Positions 38,282-47,910 of a stretch of DNA of 64,000 nucleotides are shown one piece after another (the first letter of the stretch is position 1; each line of letters opens with the position of its first letter). Origin of the DNA: Pseudomonas sp. MPC6. Lineage in GTDB: Bacteria; Pseudomonadota; Gammaproteobacteria; Pseudomonadales; Pseudomonadaceae. The translations under genes were made by a program, and so were the position numbers. The stretch is taken from the NCBI RefSeq assembly GCF_006094435.1, contig NZ_CP034783.1:5731001-5795000 (forward strand). Direction: 5' to 3'. The notes under the pieces are model-generated. The model worked only from the letters and a program-made list of their open reading frames with translations, was not told the DNA's origin and made no database searches.

Positions 38282-40146
38282 CAGATATCCTCGATTTCAT
38301 TCAGGTTGCGCCCCGATAGAGCGGCTTTCACCGTCAAATCCATGCGGCGGGCAGCAAAAGCATCGGTCACTTGCGACAGACGCTTGGTCTGCTGCTCGAT
38401 GGCGTAGCCATCGGAACCTTTCATCAGTTCGGCCAGTTCCTGCATCTGCAACTCGATGACCATGCGCTCTTCGGCGTCGAGCAGGCGCTCGCCATCGACA
38501 TCGAGGGCAGCCTGCACCGCTTCGATCAGGCGCCGGGCATCGACCTGCTGTTCACGCAGGACACGGGCGACCTTGTCGTCATTGGCGTGCTGGAACGAAT
38601 CCTTGAGCATCTTGGCGATTTCGCCGTCGGTCAGGCCGTAGGACGGCTTGACCTGGATGCTCGCTTCAACGCCCGAACCCAGCTCACGGGCAGCCACGCT
38701 GAGCAGACCGTCGGCATCGACCTGGAAAGTCACGCGAATCTTCGCCGCACCGGCCACCATCGCCGGAATGCCGCGCAATTCGAAGCGCGCCAGGGAGCGG
38801 CAGTCGCTGATCAGCTCGCGCTCACCCTGCAACACGTGGATCGCCATGGCCGACTGGCCGTCTTTATAGGTGGTGAAATCCTGGGCGCGGGCGACGGGGA
38901 TGGTGGTGTTGCGCGGAATCACCTTCTCCATCAGGCCGCCCATGGTTTCCAGCCCCAGGGACAACGGAATCACGTCAAGCAGCAGCAGTTCGTCACCGTC
39001 ACGCTTGTTGCCGGCCAGGGTATCGGCCTGGATCGCAGCACCAATGGCCACCACTTGATCCGGATCGATTTCGGTCAGCGGCTGGCGACCGAAGGCTTCA
39101 GCCACGGCTTCGCGAACGCGAGGCACGCGGGTCGAGCCGCCGACCATGACCACCGCATGCACGTCATCCAGCTCGATACCGGAATCGCGCACAGCGCGGC
39201 GGCACGCCTTCAGGCTGCGCGCAACCATCGGCTCGATCAGCGCATTGAAGGCTTCGCGAGTCAACTCGGCTTGCCAGTCGCCATACACCACGGCAACGGA
39301 CGCGGCGTTGGTCAGGGCTTCCTTGGCCGCACAGGCGGTTTGCAACAGATGACGCTGCACACCCGGATCCAGGTCATCCGACAGGCCAGCGCCCTCGATG
39401 ATCCAGCGAGCGATCGCGTGATCGAAGTCGTCGCCGCCCAGGGCGCTGTCGCCACCGGTAGCCAGCACTTCGAAGACTCCGCCGGTCAGGCGCAGAATCG
39501 AAATATCGAACGTACCGCCGCCCAGGTCATAAATCGCCACCAGGCCTTCGGCATGCTGGTCCAGACCATAAGCCACAGCGGCCGCGGTCGGCTCATTGAG
39601 CAGCCGCAGCACGTTCAGGCCGGCCAGCTTGGCCGCGTCCTTGGTGGCTTGCCGCTGGGCATCGTCGAAATAGGCCGGAACGGTGATCACCGCCCCCACC
39701 AGTTCGCCGCCCAACGCAGCCTCGGCGCGCTGACGCAGCACCTTGAGGATATCGGCGGAGACTTCGACCGGGCTTTTCGGGCCTTGCACGGTGTCGATGA
39801 ACGGCATGTGCGACTCGCCGCCGACAAAGCGGTACGGCAACTGGTCGCCCAGCTGCTTGACGTCGGACAGGCCACGACCCATCAAGCGCTTGACCGACAG
39901 CACGGTGTTCAAGGGATCGGTGGCGGCTGCCAGCCTGGCTGACTCGCCGACTTCGACGCGGTCGGCGTGGTAGCGCACGGCAGACGGCAGGATGACCCGC
40001 CCTTCTGCGTCGGCCAGGGGCTCGGAAAGACCACTGCGCAATGCAGCGACCAGCGAATTGGTAGTGCCCAAGTCGATCCCCACAGCCAGACGACGCTGGT
40101 GCGGTTGAGGACTTTGGCCGGGTTCGGCGATCTGCAGTAGGGCCAT
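38281..40146 (-). CDS. hscA: Fe-S cluster assembly chaperone HscA
   Basis: The specialised Hsp70 that, with HscB, releases Fe-S clusters from IscU to target proteins. The 621-residue product has the nucleotide-binding domain ([13 protein letters not shown], about residues 22-34; [12 protein letters not shown], about 197; [14 protein letters not shown]) and the substrate-binding domain (about 390 onward, [17 protein letters not shown]). Length and motifs match HscA rather than DnaK. It lies within iscSUA-hscBA-fdx. Confidence 0.97.
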   Translation of the reverse strand: MALLQIAEPGQSPQPHQRRLAVGIDLGTTNSLVAALRSGLSEPLADAEGRVILPSAVRYHADRVEVGESARLAAATDPLNTVLSVKRLMGRGLSDVKQLGDQLPYRFVGGESHMPFIDTVQGPKSPVEVSADILKVLRQRAEAALGGELVGAVITVPAYFDDAQRQATKDAAKLAGLNVLRLLNEPTAAAVAYGLDQHAEGLVAIYDLGGGTFDISILRLTGGVFEVLATGGDSALGGDDFDHAIARWIIEGAGLSDDLDPGVQRHLLQTACAAKEALTNAASVAVVYGDWQAELTREAFNALIEPMVARSLKACRRAVRDSGIELDDVHAVVMVGGSTRVPRVREAVAEAFGRQPLTEIDPDQVVAIGAAIQADTLAGNKRDGDELLLLDVIPLSLGLETMGGLMEKVIPRNTTIPVARAQDFTTYKDGQSAMAIHVLQGERELISDCRSLARFELRGIPAMVAGAAKIRVTFQVDADGLLSVAARELGSGVEASIQVKPSYGLTDGEIAKMLKDSFQHANDDKVARVLREQQVDARRLIEAVQAALDVDGERLLDAEERMVIELQMQELAELMKGSDGYAIEQQTKRLSQVTDAFAARRMDLTVKAALSGRNLNEIEDI

Positions 40147-40197
40147 CGTTATCAGGACTTATCTGTATATCAGGCGTGCGACCGGAGCGGCACTGGG

Positions 40198-40719
40198 TTA
40201 ATCGTCGAGGCGCTCTTCTAATTGGCGCACTTCGTAGGTGAGCTTGTCGAGGAACTGCATGCGCCGCATCAGGCGTTCGGCCTGCTCACGTTGCGCTGCA
40301 TCATTCCAACAGGCTGCGAAGCTTTGGTTCAGTTCATCCTGAGCGGTTTTCAGGCGGCGCTTGAACGCTGCAATACCGGCCATGTCGGCACTGTCTTGCA
40401 GGTCTTCGAGCTCTTCTCGCAGCTCCATCTGCTGCAGAAGGAACGCCGGATCGTGCACCGTGACCTCCAGCGGCAGCTCGCCACCACCCATGGCGAGCAG
40501 GTATCGCGCGCGCTTGGGGGGACTCTTGAGCGTCTGGTAGGCCTCGTTGAGGCTCGCGGATTGCTCTAGCGCCAGCCGCTGCTCACGCTCGGAAGCGTCG
40601 GCAAAGCGGTCCGGATGAACACCGCGCGCCAACTCTCGGTAGCGCGTGGCCAGCTGCTCGAGATCCAGATTGAAACTCGGCTGCAGCTCGAATAAAGCGA
40701 AATGACAAGGAGTACCCAC
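40198..40719 (-). CDS. hscB: Fe-S cluster co-chaperone HscB
   Basis: A J-domain protein that delivers IscU to HscA. The 173-residue product starts with GTG at 40719, giving (M)[13 protein letters not shown], the family N-terminus; the codons upstream are in the iscA-hscB gap. The J domain carries the HPD motif in [10 protein letters not shown] (about residues 33-42), followed by the C-terminal IscU-binding helices. It starts eight bases after iscA. Confidence 0.95.
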   Translation of the reverse strand: MGTPCHFALFELQPSFNLDLEQLATRYRELARGVHPDRFADASEREQRLALEQSASLNEAYQTLKSPPKRARYLLAMGGGELPLEVTVHDPAFLLQQMELREELEDLQDSADMAGIAAFKRRLKTAQDELNQSFAACWNDAAQREQAERLMRRMQFLDKLTYEVRQLEERLDD

Positions 40720-40727
40720 AAGAAGCC

Positions 40728-41051
40728 TCAGATATTGAAGCTTTCGCCGCAGCCACATTCACCGCGCACGTTGGGGTTGTTGAACTTGAAGCCTTCGTTC
40801 AACCCTTCCTTGACGAAATCGAGTTCGGTGCCGTCCAGGTAGGCCAGGCTTTTCGGGTCGATGATCACTTTTTCGCCGTGACTTTCGAACACCTGGTCCT
40901 CTGCGACCACCTCGTCGACGAACTCCAGCACGTAGGCAAGGCCGGAACAGCCTGTGGTGCGGACACCCAGACGAATCCCTTCACCTTTGCCGCGCCCGTT
41001 GAGGGAGCGTCGCACGTGTTGAGCTGCCGCTTCTGTCATGCTGATAGCCAT
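40728..41051 (-). CDS. iscA: Iron-sulfur assembly protein IscA
   Basis: An A-type carrier that accepts iron or Fe-S clusters. The 107-residue product begins [13 protein letters not shown] and contains the three conserved cysteines: [13 protein letters not shown] (about residue 35) and GECGCGESF (about 99 and 101). A start eight codons upstream is possible but adds nonconserved residues. It lies 34 bases after iscU. Confidence 0.96.
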   Translation of the reverse strand: MAISMTEAAAQHVRRSLNGRGKGEGIRLGVRTTGCSGLAYVLEFVDEVVAEDQVFESHGEKVIIDPKSLAYLDGTELDFVKEGLNEGFKFNNPNVRGECGCGESFNI

Positions 41052-41085
41052 CGGTGACTCCTTACTCGTCGCCAAAACTTGAAAG

Positions 41086-41472
41086 TCAGATCAAGCCTTT
41101 CTTCTGCTTGTAGTCGCGAACGGCCGCCTTGATGGCGTCTTCAGCAAGCACGGAGCAGTGAATTTTCACCGGTGGCAAGGCCAGTTCTTCGGCCAGCTGA
41201 GTGTTCTTGATGGTCTCTGCTTCATCCAGAGTCTTGCCTTTCATCCACTCGGTCGCCAGGGAGCTGGAGGCGATCGCCGAACCGCAACCGTAGGTCTTGA
41301 ACTTGGCATCTTCGATGATGCCGGCTTCGTTGACCTTGATTTGCAGGCGCATCACATCGCCGCACGCCGGAGCGCCGACCATGCCGGTGCCGACATCAGG
41401 ATCTTCCGCGTCCATCTTGCCGACGTTGCGCGGGTTTTCGTAGTGGTCGATGACCTTTTCGCTGTAAGCCAT
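41086..41472 (-). CDS. iscU: Fe-S cluster scaffold IscU
   Basis: The scaffold on which new [2Fe-2S] clusters are built from sulfur supplied by IscS. The 128-residue protein has the three ligand cysteines in [10 protein letters not shown] (about residue 37, with the conserved Asp), [11 protein letters not shown] (about 63) and [11 protein letters not shown] (about 106), and the HscA-binding LPPVK motif (about 99-103). Confidence 0.97.
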   Translation of the reverse strand: MAYSEKVIDHYENPRNVGKMDAEDPDVGTGMVGAPACGDVMRLQIKVNEAGIIEDAKFKTYGCGSAIASSSLATEWMKGKTLDEAETIKNTQLAEELALPPVKIHCSVLAEDAIKAAVRDYKQKKGLI

Positions 41473-41556
41473 GATTCTTAATCCTCACTCATCAGAGAGT
41501 CGCTCTTGAAGCCCTGCGCCAGAAGGTTGGCAGGGCTGTTTTGCGGCGACTTGAAA

Positions 41557-42771
41557 TCAGTGTGCCGCCCACTCGATTTTCGAAATGTCGACACCGTCTT
41601 TGTACATGTCCCACAGCGGCGACAAGGTGCGCAGCTTGGTAACGGCCTCGCAGACTTTCTGCGCGGCGTAGTCGATTTCTTCTTCGGTGGTGAAACGACC
41701 GAAGGTGAAGCGAATCGAGCTGTGTGCCAGTTCGTCGTTGCGGCCCAGGGCGCGCAGTACGTACGAAGGCTCAAGGGACGCCGAGGTGCAGGCCGAACCG
41801 GACGAAACCGCCAGGTCCTTGAGCGCCATGATCAGCGACTCGCCTTCGACGTAGTTGAAGCTCAGGTTCAGGTTGTGCGGTACGCGGGCGGTCATGCTGC
41901 CGTTGATGTACAGCTCTTCCAGGCCTTCGACCTGCTTGAAGAAGCGGTCGCTCAGCGCTTTGATCCGTACGTTCTCGGCAGCCATGTCTTCCTTGGCTAC
42001 GCGGAACGCTTCGCCCATGCCGACGATCTGGTGGGTCGCCAGGGTGCCGGAACGCATGCCACGCTCGTGACCGCCGCCGTGCATGGTCGCTTCGATGCGC
42101 ACACGCGGCTTGCGGCTGACGTAGAGTGCGCCGATGCCTTTAGGACCGTAGGTCTTGTGGGCAGAGAACGACATCATGTCGACTTTCAGCTTCGACAGGT
42201 CGATCTCGACCTTGCCAGTGGACTGAGCGGCGTCGACGTGGAACAGGATGCCCTTGGAACGGAGCAACTCGCCGATGGCGGCGATGTCGTTGATGGTGCC
42301 GATTTCGTTGTTCACATGCATGATCGAAACCAGGATGGTGTCGTCGCGCAGGGCGGCTTCAACCATCTCAGGCGTGACCAGTCCATCGGTGCGCGGCTCG
42401 ATGTAAGTCACTTCGAAGCCTTCACGCTCCAGTTGGCGCATGGTGTCGAGGACAGCCTTGTGCTCAATCTTGGTGGTGATCAGGTGTTTGCCCTTGGTCG
42501 CATAGAAATGCGCCGCACCCTTGATTGCCAGGTTGTCGGATTCGGTGGCACCGGAGGTCCAGACGATTTCACGCGGGTCGGCGTTGACCAGGTCAGCGAC
42601 CTGGCGACGAGCGTTTTCGACCGACTCTTCAGCTTTCCAGCCAAACACGTGGGAACGGGACGCCGGGTTACCGAAGTTTCCGTCGACCAGCAGGCATTCA
42701 CTCATCTTTTGCGCGACACGCGGATCGACCGGGGTGGTCGCAGAGTAATCAAGGTAAATCGGCAATTTCAT
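41557..42771 (-). CDS. iscS: Cysteine desulfurase IscS
   Basis: A PLP enzyme that takes sulfur from cysteine for Fe-S clusters, tRNA thiolation and other uses. The 404-residue product has the N-terminal [17 protein letters not shown], the PLP lysine in [15 protein letters not shown] (about residue 206) and the mobile catalytic cysteine in [17 protein letters not shown] (about 328). It follows iscR by 50 bases and precedes iscU by 84. Confidence 0.97.
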   Translation of the reverse strand: MKLPIYLDYSATTPVDPRVAQKMSECLLVDGNFGNPASRSHVFGWKAEESVENARRQVADLVNADPREIVWTSGATESDNLAIKGAAHFYATKGKHLITTKIEHKAVLDTMRQLEREGFEVTYIEPRTDGLVTPEMVEAALRDDTILVSIMHVNNEIGTINDIAAIGELLRSKGILFHVDAAQSTGKVEIDLSKLKVDMMSFSAHKTYGPKGIGALYVSRKPRVRIEATMHGGGHERGMRSGTLATHQIVGMGEAFRVAKEDMAAENVRIKALSDRFFKQVEGLEELYINGSMTARVPHNLNLSFNYVEGESLIMALKDLAVSSGSACTSASLEPSYVLRALGRNDELAHSSIRFTFGRFTTEEEIDYAAQKVCEAVTKLRTLSPLWDMYKDGVDISKIEWAAH

Positions 42772-42821
42772 GGACTATCTCCTAAATCAGGCTGGCTGGC
42801 GTTCCGCTAGCTCTTTGGCTG

Positions 42822-43313
42822 TCATTCGACGGCGGACGCTTCAATCTTGTCCAGGCGTGGCACCTTGCTGTTGCAACGGCGCTGATCCTGACGCTGGGCT
42901 ACTTCTTGTACCTCACGGCGAGTGACAAGGTCAGCCAAGCTGATACCGCTCAGAAATTCGTGAATCTGCAGGCTCAGATCGCACCACAAATGGTGGGTCA
43001 GGCAGGTATCGCCGTGATGGCAATCGCCCTGGCCCTGGCACTTGGTGGCATCGACCGATTCGTTCACCGCATCGATCACCTGGGCGACCTGGATGCCCTG
43101 CATGTCGCGCGACAGCTGGTAGCCGCCGCCCGGACCGCGGACGCTGGAGACCAGGTTGCTGCGACGCAGCTTGGCGAAAAGCTGTTCGAGGTAGGACAGT
43201 GAGATGCCTTGGCGCTCGGAGATATCGGCCAGGGACACCGGCCCGTGCTGCGCGTGCAACGCCAGGTCAAGCATGGCGGTCACGGCGTATCGGCCTTTTG
43301 TAGTCAGTCGCAT
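42822..43313 (-). CDS. iscR: Rrf2-family Fe-S regulator IscR
   Basis: A [2Fe-2S] transcription factor that represses the isc operon when clusters are plentiful. The 163-residue protein begins [20 protein letters not shown], has the winged helix ([20 protein letters not shown]) and three clustered cysteines in [18 protein letters not shown] (about residues 92-104). The ATG at 43313 is used; a TTG two codons upstream is possible. Its own operator overlaps the promoter at 43345-43377. Confidence 0.96.
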   Translation of the reverse strand: MRLTTKGRYAVTAMLDLALHAQHGPVSLADISERQGISLSYLEQLFAKLRRSNLVSSVRGPGGGYQLSRDMQGIQVAQVIDAVNESVDATKCQGQGDCHHGDTCLTHHLWCDLSLQIHEFLSGISLADLVTRREVQEVAQRQDQRRCNSKVPRLDKIEASAVE

Positions 43314-43344
43314 GGACAATTACCACGGAGTTCGGAATGGGGCG

Positions 43345-43377
43345 AGTATGCAATTCCCGAGTATTTAAGTCAACTAT
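43345..43377 (-). promoter_or_regulatory. isc operon promoter with overlapping type 1 IscR box
   Basis: On the minus strand TTGACT (43373-43368) and CATACT (43350-43345) are exactly 17 bases apart. The 25 bases at 43377-43353 agree with the type 1 IscR consensus (ATASYYGACTRWWWYAGTCRRSTAT) at 22 positions by my count, and cover the -35 element, as expected for [2Fe-2S]-IscR autorepression. Confidence 0.85.
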
Positions 43378-43470
43378 AAGACCTAGTGTTTTACTCGGGA
43401 TTACCCGCAAAAGAGCGGCAGCATCATAGCAAAGGCTGGCCGGTTACAGCCAGCAATTGCACGTCATCGT

Positions 43471-43540
43471 TCTTCGCGGGCAAGCCTCGCTCCTACAAGG
43501 ATCACGCATTACCTGTAGGAGCGAGGCTTGACCGCGAAGG
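43471..43540. repeat. Inverted REP pair
   Basis: cttcgcgggcaagcctcgct (from 43472) and its near-inverse gagcgaggcttgaccgcgaa lie between the isc promoter region and cysE. Confidence 0.85.
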
Positions 43541-43552
43541 TGTCGGCGCGAT

Positions 43553-44329
43553 CTAGCCGGCCTGACTCTGATCCTTGTCCTTCACACACGCAAAATCTTC
43601 CTCGCGCAGCTCAGGCAGCTCCTTGGCGCAGTAATTACTGCCCAGGTCCTTCAACGCCCCGCACATCCCCTCCAGCCGCCCATCGACCGCCTGCAGATGA
43701 TCGAGCAACTGATTGATGGCCCGCGCCACCGGATCCGGCATGTCTTCGCCGACACCGTAGGCATCGAAACCGATCTTCTCGGCCATGGCCTTGCGCTTGG
43801 CGTCCTGCTCTTCATCGGATTTGACAATGATCCGCCCGGGAATGCCGACGACGGTCGCCCCGGCAGGCACAGCCTTGGTCACCACGGCATTGGAGCCGAC
43901 CTTGGCCCCCGCCCCCACCGTGAACGGGCCGAGCACCTTGGCACCGGCGCCGACCACCACACCGTCTTCCAGTGTCGGGTGACGCTTGCCTTTGTTCCAG
44001 CTGGTGCCGCCGAGCGTCACCCCCTGATAAAGGGTGACGTCGTCGCCGATCTCGGCCGTTTCACCAATGACAATGCCCATGCCATGGTCAATAAAGAACC
44101 GCCGACCGACCTTGGCCCCCGGATGAATCTCGATCCCGGTCAACCAGCGACCGAAGTTCGACACCAGCCGCGCCAGCCATTTCAGCTCGGCGCGCCACAA
44201 GGCCGCCGACAGCCGATGGATCCAGATGGCGTGCATGCCCGGGTAGCAGGTCAGGACTTCAAATGCGTTACGCGCCGCCGGGTCACGATGGAAAACACTC
44301 TGGATATCTTCACGCAAACGCTCGAACAT
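43553..44329 (-). CDS. cysE: Serine O-acetyltransferase CysE
   Basis: CysE makes O-acetylserine, the carbon precursor of cysteine. The 258-residue product has the N-terminal helical domain ([21 protein letters not shown]), then left-handed beta-helix hexapeptide turns ([20 protein letters not shown], about residues 91-110; [20 protein letters not shown]) carrying the catalytic His and Asp. The C-terminus is longer than in E. coli. Two adjacent ATGs overlap the trmJ stop. Cysteine supply fits its proximity to iscS, although the two are separated by a REP pair. Confidence 0.94.
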   Translation of the reverse strand: MFERLREDIQSVFHRDPAARNAFEVLTCYPGMHAIWIHRLSAALWRAELKWLARLVSNFGRWLTGIEIHPGAKVGRRFFIDHGMGIVIGETAEIGDDVTLYQGVTLGGTSWNKGKRHPTLEDGVVVGAGAKVLGPFTVGAGAKVGSNAVVTKAVPAGATVVGIPGRIIVKSDEEQDAKRKAMAEKIGFDAYGVGEDMPDPVARAINQLLDHLQAVDGRLEGMCGALKDLGSNYCAKELPELREEDFACVKDKDQSQAG

Positions 44330-44331
44330 CA

Positions 44332-45102
44332 TTAATCCTTCCGCTTTAGAAGCTCGCCACGGGCCGCTTTCTGGGTTTCCGTGAGGATGCCACGCAAAAT
44401 ATTCATTTCCGCCCGGCTGACCGAGCTGCGTCCGTACAACCGGCGCAGGCGCGCCATCAAGTGCCGCGGTTTTTCCGGATCGAGGAACTCGATGGCCACC
44501 AGGGTCTGCTCCAGGTGCTCATAGAATCGCTCCAGTTCATCCATGGTCGCCAGTTCACCACTCTTGGTGGACGCCACTTCATCCTTCTCGACCTTGCTCG
44601 GCTGGCCTTGGGCCGCGAGCCAGGACATTCGCACTTCATAACTCAACACCTGCACCGCCGCCCCCAGGTTCAGCGAACTGAACTCGGGGTCTGAGGGGAT
44701 GTGCACGTGATAATGACATCGTTGCAGCTCGTCGTTGGTCAGGCCGGAGTCTTCACGACCGAATACCAGGGCAATCTCGGTGCCCTGCGCGGCTTCCTCC
44801 ACCACCCTCACCCCGCATTCGCGCGGATCGAGCAATGGCCAGGGAATGCGCCGATCACGGGCGCTGGTGCCCAACACCAGCGTGCAGCCGACCAGGGCAT
44901 CTTCCAAAGTGGCGACGACTTGCGCGTTTTCAAGGATGTCCCCGGCGCCGGAAGCCCGAGCATCGGCCTCGTGGTGCGGGAACAACCGCGGTTCGACCAG
45001 CACCAGCCGCGACAGGCCCATGTTCTTCATGGCACGCGCAGCCCCGCCGATATTCCCGGGATGGCTGGTATTGACCAGGACGACACGAATGTTTTGCAGC
45101 AA
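44332..45102 (-). CDS. trmJ: tRNA (cytidine/uridine-2'-O-)-methyltransferase TrmJ
   Basis: A SPOUT methyltransferase that 2'-O-methylates position 32 of several tRNAs. The product shows [20 protein letters not shown] (about residues 4-23), [16 protein letters not shown] (about 115-130) and [19 protein letters not shown], the knot motifs. The start is uncertain: TTG at 45102 gives (M)LQNIRVVLV with GAGAG eight bases upstream and the expected 256-residue length; ATG at 45126 would add eight residues without a ribosome site. Confidence 0.93.
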   Translation of the reverse strand: MLQNIRVVLVNTSHPGNIGGAARAMKNMGLSRLVLVEPRLFPHHEADARASGAGDILENAQVVATLEDALVGCTLVLGTSARDRRIPWPLLDPRECGVRVVEEAAQGTEIALVFGREDSGLTNDELQRCHYHVHIPSDPEFSSLNLGAAVQVLSYEVRMSWLAAQGQPSKVEKDEVASTKSGELATMDELERFYEHLEQTLVAIEFLDPEKPRHLMARLRRLYGRSSVSRAEMNILRGILTETQKAARGELLKRKD

Positions 45103-45248
45103 GGGAGGCACTCTCGAACACATCAAAGGGGAGCAAATCTTACAGTTCCTCCTACCGTTAAGCTATGAATGCGCACACTGTCCTTCACCTGTAGAAACTT
45201 TCTGAGTAGAATGCCCGGCTTTCTTTAACAACCTTAGGTGACACATCC

Positions 45249-46067
45249 ATGCAGCCCATGCTGAATATCGCGCTGCGCGCCGCCCGCAGCGCCAGTGAAT
45301 TGATCTTCCGCTCCATCGAGCGCCTGGATACCATCAAGGTCGACGAAAAAGACGCCAAGGATTACGTGTCCGAGGTGGATCGCGCCGCCGAACAGAAAAT
45401 CATCGACGCGCTGCGCAAGGCCTACCCGAATCACTCGATCAGGGGTGAAGAAACCGGCATGCACGCCGGCAAAGGGATCGAAGGCGAAGAATACCTGTGG
45501 ATCATCGATCCGCTGGACGGCACCACCAACTTCCTGCGCGGCATTCCACACTTCGCTGTCAGCATCGCCTGCAAATACCGCGGCCGCCTGGAACACGCAG
45601 TCGTTCTGGACCCGGTGCGCCAGGAAGAATTCACCGCCAGCCGTGGTCGCGGCGCCCAACTGAACGGTCGTCGCCTGCGCGTCAGCGGTCGTACCAGCCT
45701 GGATGGCGCCCTGCTGGGTACCGGCTTCCCGTTCCGCGATGACCAGATGGACAACCTCGACAACTACCTGGGCATGTTCCGCGCCCTGGTAGGCCAGACC
45801 GCCGGCATCCGCCGCGCCGGTTCGGCGAGCCTGGACCTGGCCTACGTGGCCGCCGGTCGTTTCGACGCATTCTGGGAGTCGGGCCTGTCCGAGTGGGACA
45901 TGGCCGCAGGCGCCCTGCTGATCCAGGAAGCCGGCGGCTTGGTGAGCGACTTCACCGGCGGTCACGACTTCCTCGAGAAAGGCCATATCGTTGCCGGTAA
46001 CACCAAATGCTTCAAGGCAGTGCTGACGGCGATCCAGCCGCACCTGCCGGCTTCGCTGAAGCGCTAA
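45249..46067 (+). CDS. suhB: Inositol-1-monophosphatase SuhB
   Basis: A lithium-sensitive phosphatase family member that in gammaproteobacteria also serves in rRNA antitermination complexes. The 272-residue protein has the metal-binding motifs IRGEETG (about residues 65-71), WIIDPLDGTTNF (about 84-95) and SEWDMAAGALLIQEAGG (about 216-232). It is divergent from trmJ, and its ATG follows TTAGGTGA at a suitable distance. A terminator follows 17 bases after the stop. Confidence 0.95.
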   Translation: MQPMLNIALRAARSASELIFRSIERLDTIKVDEKDAKDYVSEVDRAAEQKIIDALRKAYPNHSIRGEETGMHAGKGIEGEEYLWIIDPLDGTTNFLRGIPHFAVSIACKYRGRLEHAVVLDPVRQEEFTASRGRGAQLNGRRLRVSGRTSLDGALLGTGFPFRDDQMDNLDNYLGMFRALVGQTAGIRRAGSASLDLAYVAAGRFDAFWESGLSEWDMAAGALLIQEAGGLVSDFTGGHDFLEKGHIVAGNTKCFKAVLTAIQPHLPASLKR

Positions 46068-46083
46068 GCTTCCAGCGACAGAC

Positions 46084-46110
46084 AAAGCACCCTTCGGGGT
46101 GCTTTTTTTA
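46084..46110 (+). terminator. Rho-independent terminator of suhB
   Basis: AAAGCACCC-TTCG-GGGTGCTTT, with a stable UUCG tetraloop, followed by a run of T residues. Confidence 0.93.
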
Positions 46111-46146
46111 TGTCTGGAATTCACCCTTACCAACAACACCGACCAA

Positions 46147-46238
46147 CTGTGGGAGCGGGCTTGCTCGCGAATGCGGTGTGTCATTCAACATCATTGCTGG
46201 ATGGCACACCGCATTCGCGAGCAAGCCCGCTCCCACAG
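46147..46238. repeat. Inverted REP pair with 34-base arms
   Basis: Arms ctgtgggagcgggcttgctc...gtgtg (46147-46180) and their exact-looking inverse (46205-46238) flank 24 bases. This is the most symmetrical REP pair in the window. Confidence 0.92.
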
Positions 46239-46270
46239 GGGTTTTGTGGTGATGTAGATATCGGCGCACA

Positions 46271-46298
46271 AAAAAAGCACCCCGCAGGGTGCTTTTTT
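46271..46298 (-). terminator. Bidirectional terminator
   Basis: AAAAAAGCACCC-CGCA-GGGTGCTTTTTT works on either strand; on the minus strand it ends the glycine-zipper gene 20 bases downstream of its stop. Confidence 0.92.
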
Positions 46299-46318
46299 GG
46301 CATCTGAATATCCGCTAC

Positions 46319-46867
46319 TTACTTAGCCGGCTCATTCTGCGACAGGATCAACTTACCTTCCTTATCCACCGGAATCTGATTACCCGGATCGCGATCCATC
46401 CGCACCTTGCCTTCCTTGCCATCCAGCGAATAACGCACGTCGTAGCCTACAACCTTGTCACTGATGTCATTCACCGTGTTACAGCGAGTCTGGGTCGTGG
46501 TGTAGGTATCGCGATTCTGCATACCTTCCTGCACCTTGTTCCCCGCGTAACCGCCACCGACCGCACCGGCCACCGTGGCAATCTTCTTGCCCGTACCGCC
46601 ACCGACCTGGTTACCGAGCAAGCCACCCGCAACGGCACCGATGGCGGTACCGAGAATCTGGTGTTGATCTTTGACCGGCGCCTGCCGGGTCACTGCTACG
46701 TCCTTGCACACTTCACGTGGCGTCTTGATTTGTGTCTTGACCGGTTCAACGGCTAGCACTTGCGCATACTCAGGGCCGCTTTTAACCAGGCTGTAGGTGG
46801 CAACAGCACCCCCGGCAGTCACACCGACAGCACCCAATACCGCACCAACCAGCAACGACTTGTTCAC
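46319..46867 (-). CDS. Glycine-zipper 2TM domain envelope protein
   Basis: The 182-residue product has an N-terminal hydrophobic anchor or signal (LLVGAVLGAVGVTAGGAVA) and a central glycine zipper (ILGTAIGAVAGGLLGNQVGG, then KIATVAGAVGGGYAGNKVQEG, about residues 70-112), followed by a small C-terminal domain (TRCNTVNDISDKVVGYDVRY). Such SlyB/RcnB-associated zipper proteins sit in the cell envelope; a specific role is not known. Two cysteines (about 53 and 127) could form a disulfide. It is a single-gene unit between two terminators. Confidence 0.85.
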   Translation of the reverse strand: MNKSLLVGAVLGAVGVTAGGAVATYSLVKSGPEYAQVLAVEPVKTQIKTPREVCKDVAVTRQAPVKDQHQILGTAIGAVAGGLLGNQVGGGTGKKIATVAGAVGGGYAGNKVQEGMQNRDTYTTTQTRCNTVNDISDKVVGYDVRYSLDGKEGKVRMDRDPGNQIPVDKEGKLILSQNEPAK

Positions 46868-46926
46868 ATGAACCTCCTGACCATCACGTGCGGGACACGC
46901 CCGCGCTTCTCCCAGCCTTGGAGCAT

Positions 46927-46959
46927 AAAAAAAGGCGCGAGTTCAACTCGCGCCTTTTT
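46927..46959 (-). terminator. Terminator of the secF operon (bidirectional)
   Basis: AAAAAGGCGCGAGTT-CA-AACTCGCGCCTTTTT-type stem with A- and T-runs on both sides, 28 bases after the secF stop. Confidence 0.92.
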
Positions 46960-46986
46960 GGCTGATACCGTTCGAGGAATGTTCCC

Positions 46987-47901
46987 TCAAGGACGGTCGT
47001 CGATTTCCTTGTCGGTAGCTACCGGCGGAATCAGGTCTTCGGTGCTCAGGTTCAGCCAGATCAGCACCACGTTGGCGATGTAGATCGACGAATATGTACC
47101 CGCCATCACTCCGATGAACAGCGCGAGGGAGAAGCCCCACAGGTTGTCACCGCCGAAGATCAACAGCGCGCCGATCGCCAGCAACGTGGAGATCGACGTG
47201 GCCATGGTCCGCAGCAGGGTTTGCGTGGTCGAGATGTTGATGTTCTCGATCAGCGTGGCCTTGCGCAGCACACGGAAGTTCTCGCGAACCCGGTCGAATA
47301 CCACGATGGTGTCGTTCAGCGAGTAACCGATGATCGCCAATACCGCGGCCAACACCGTCAAATCGAAGGTGATCTGGAAGAACGAGAGGATCCCCAGGGT
47401 CACCACCACGTCGTGGATCAGCGAAACAATGGCACCGACCGCGAACTTCCACTGAAAGCGGAACGCCAGGTAGAGCATGATGCCGCCCAACGCCATCAGC
47501 ATGCCGAGGCCGCCCTGGTCGCGCAGCTCTTCACCGACCTGCGGGCCGACGAACTCGACGCGCTTGACCACGGCCGGGTTATCGCCGCCAGCCTTCTGCA
47601 AGGCTTCAGCCACCTGCTGACCCAGTTGCGGGTCTTCGCCCGGCATGCGCACCAGCAGATCGGTGGTCGCGCCAAAACTCTGCACGATAGCGTCGCTATA
47701 ACCCGACGCCGTCAGTTGCTCACGCACCTTGGTGACATCGGCCGGACGCTCGTAGGTCAGCTCGATGAGCGTACCGCCGGTGAAGTCCAGCCCGTAGTTC
47801 AGGCCCTTGCTGAACCAGCTGAACAACGCCAGAACCGTAAGGAGCAATGTGACGCCGAACGCAACGTTGCGAACGCCCATGAAGTTGATTGTACGTAACA
47901 T
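46987..47901 (-). CDS. secF: Protein translocase subunit SecF
   Basis: SecF works with SecD to pull exported proteins through SecYEG using the proton gradient. The 304-residue product has six membrane segments; the first is followed by GLNYGLDFTGGTLIEL (about residues 35-50), and the second half contains the conserved AIIGYSLNDTIVVFDRVREN (about 203-222) and GDNLWGFSLALFIGVMAGTYSSI. It starts nine bases after secD. Confidence 0.97.
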   Translation of the reverse strand: MLRTINFMGVRNVAFGVTLLLTVLALFSWFSKGLNYGLDFTGGTLIELTYERPADVTKVREQLTASGYSDAIVQSFGATTDLLVRMPGEDPQLGQQVAEALQKAGGDNPAVVKRVEFVGPQVGEELRDQGGLGMLMALGGIMLYLAFRFQWKFAVGAIVSLIHDVVVTLGILSFFQITFDLTVLAAVLAIIGYSLNDTIVVFDRVRENFRVLRKATLIENINISTTQTLLRTMATSISTLLAIGALLIFGGDNLWGFSLALFIGVMAGTYSSIYIANVVLIWLNLSTEDLIPPVATDKEIDDRP

Positions 47902-47910
47902 GGCAGCCCC

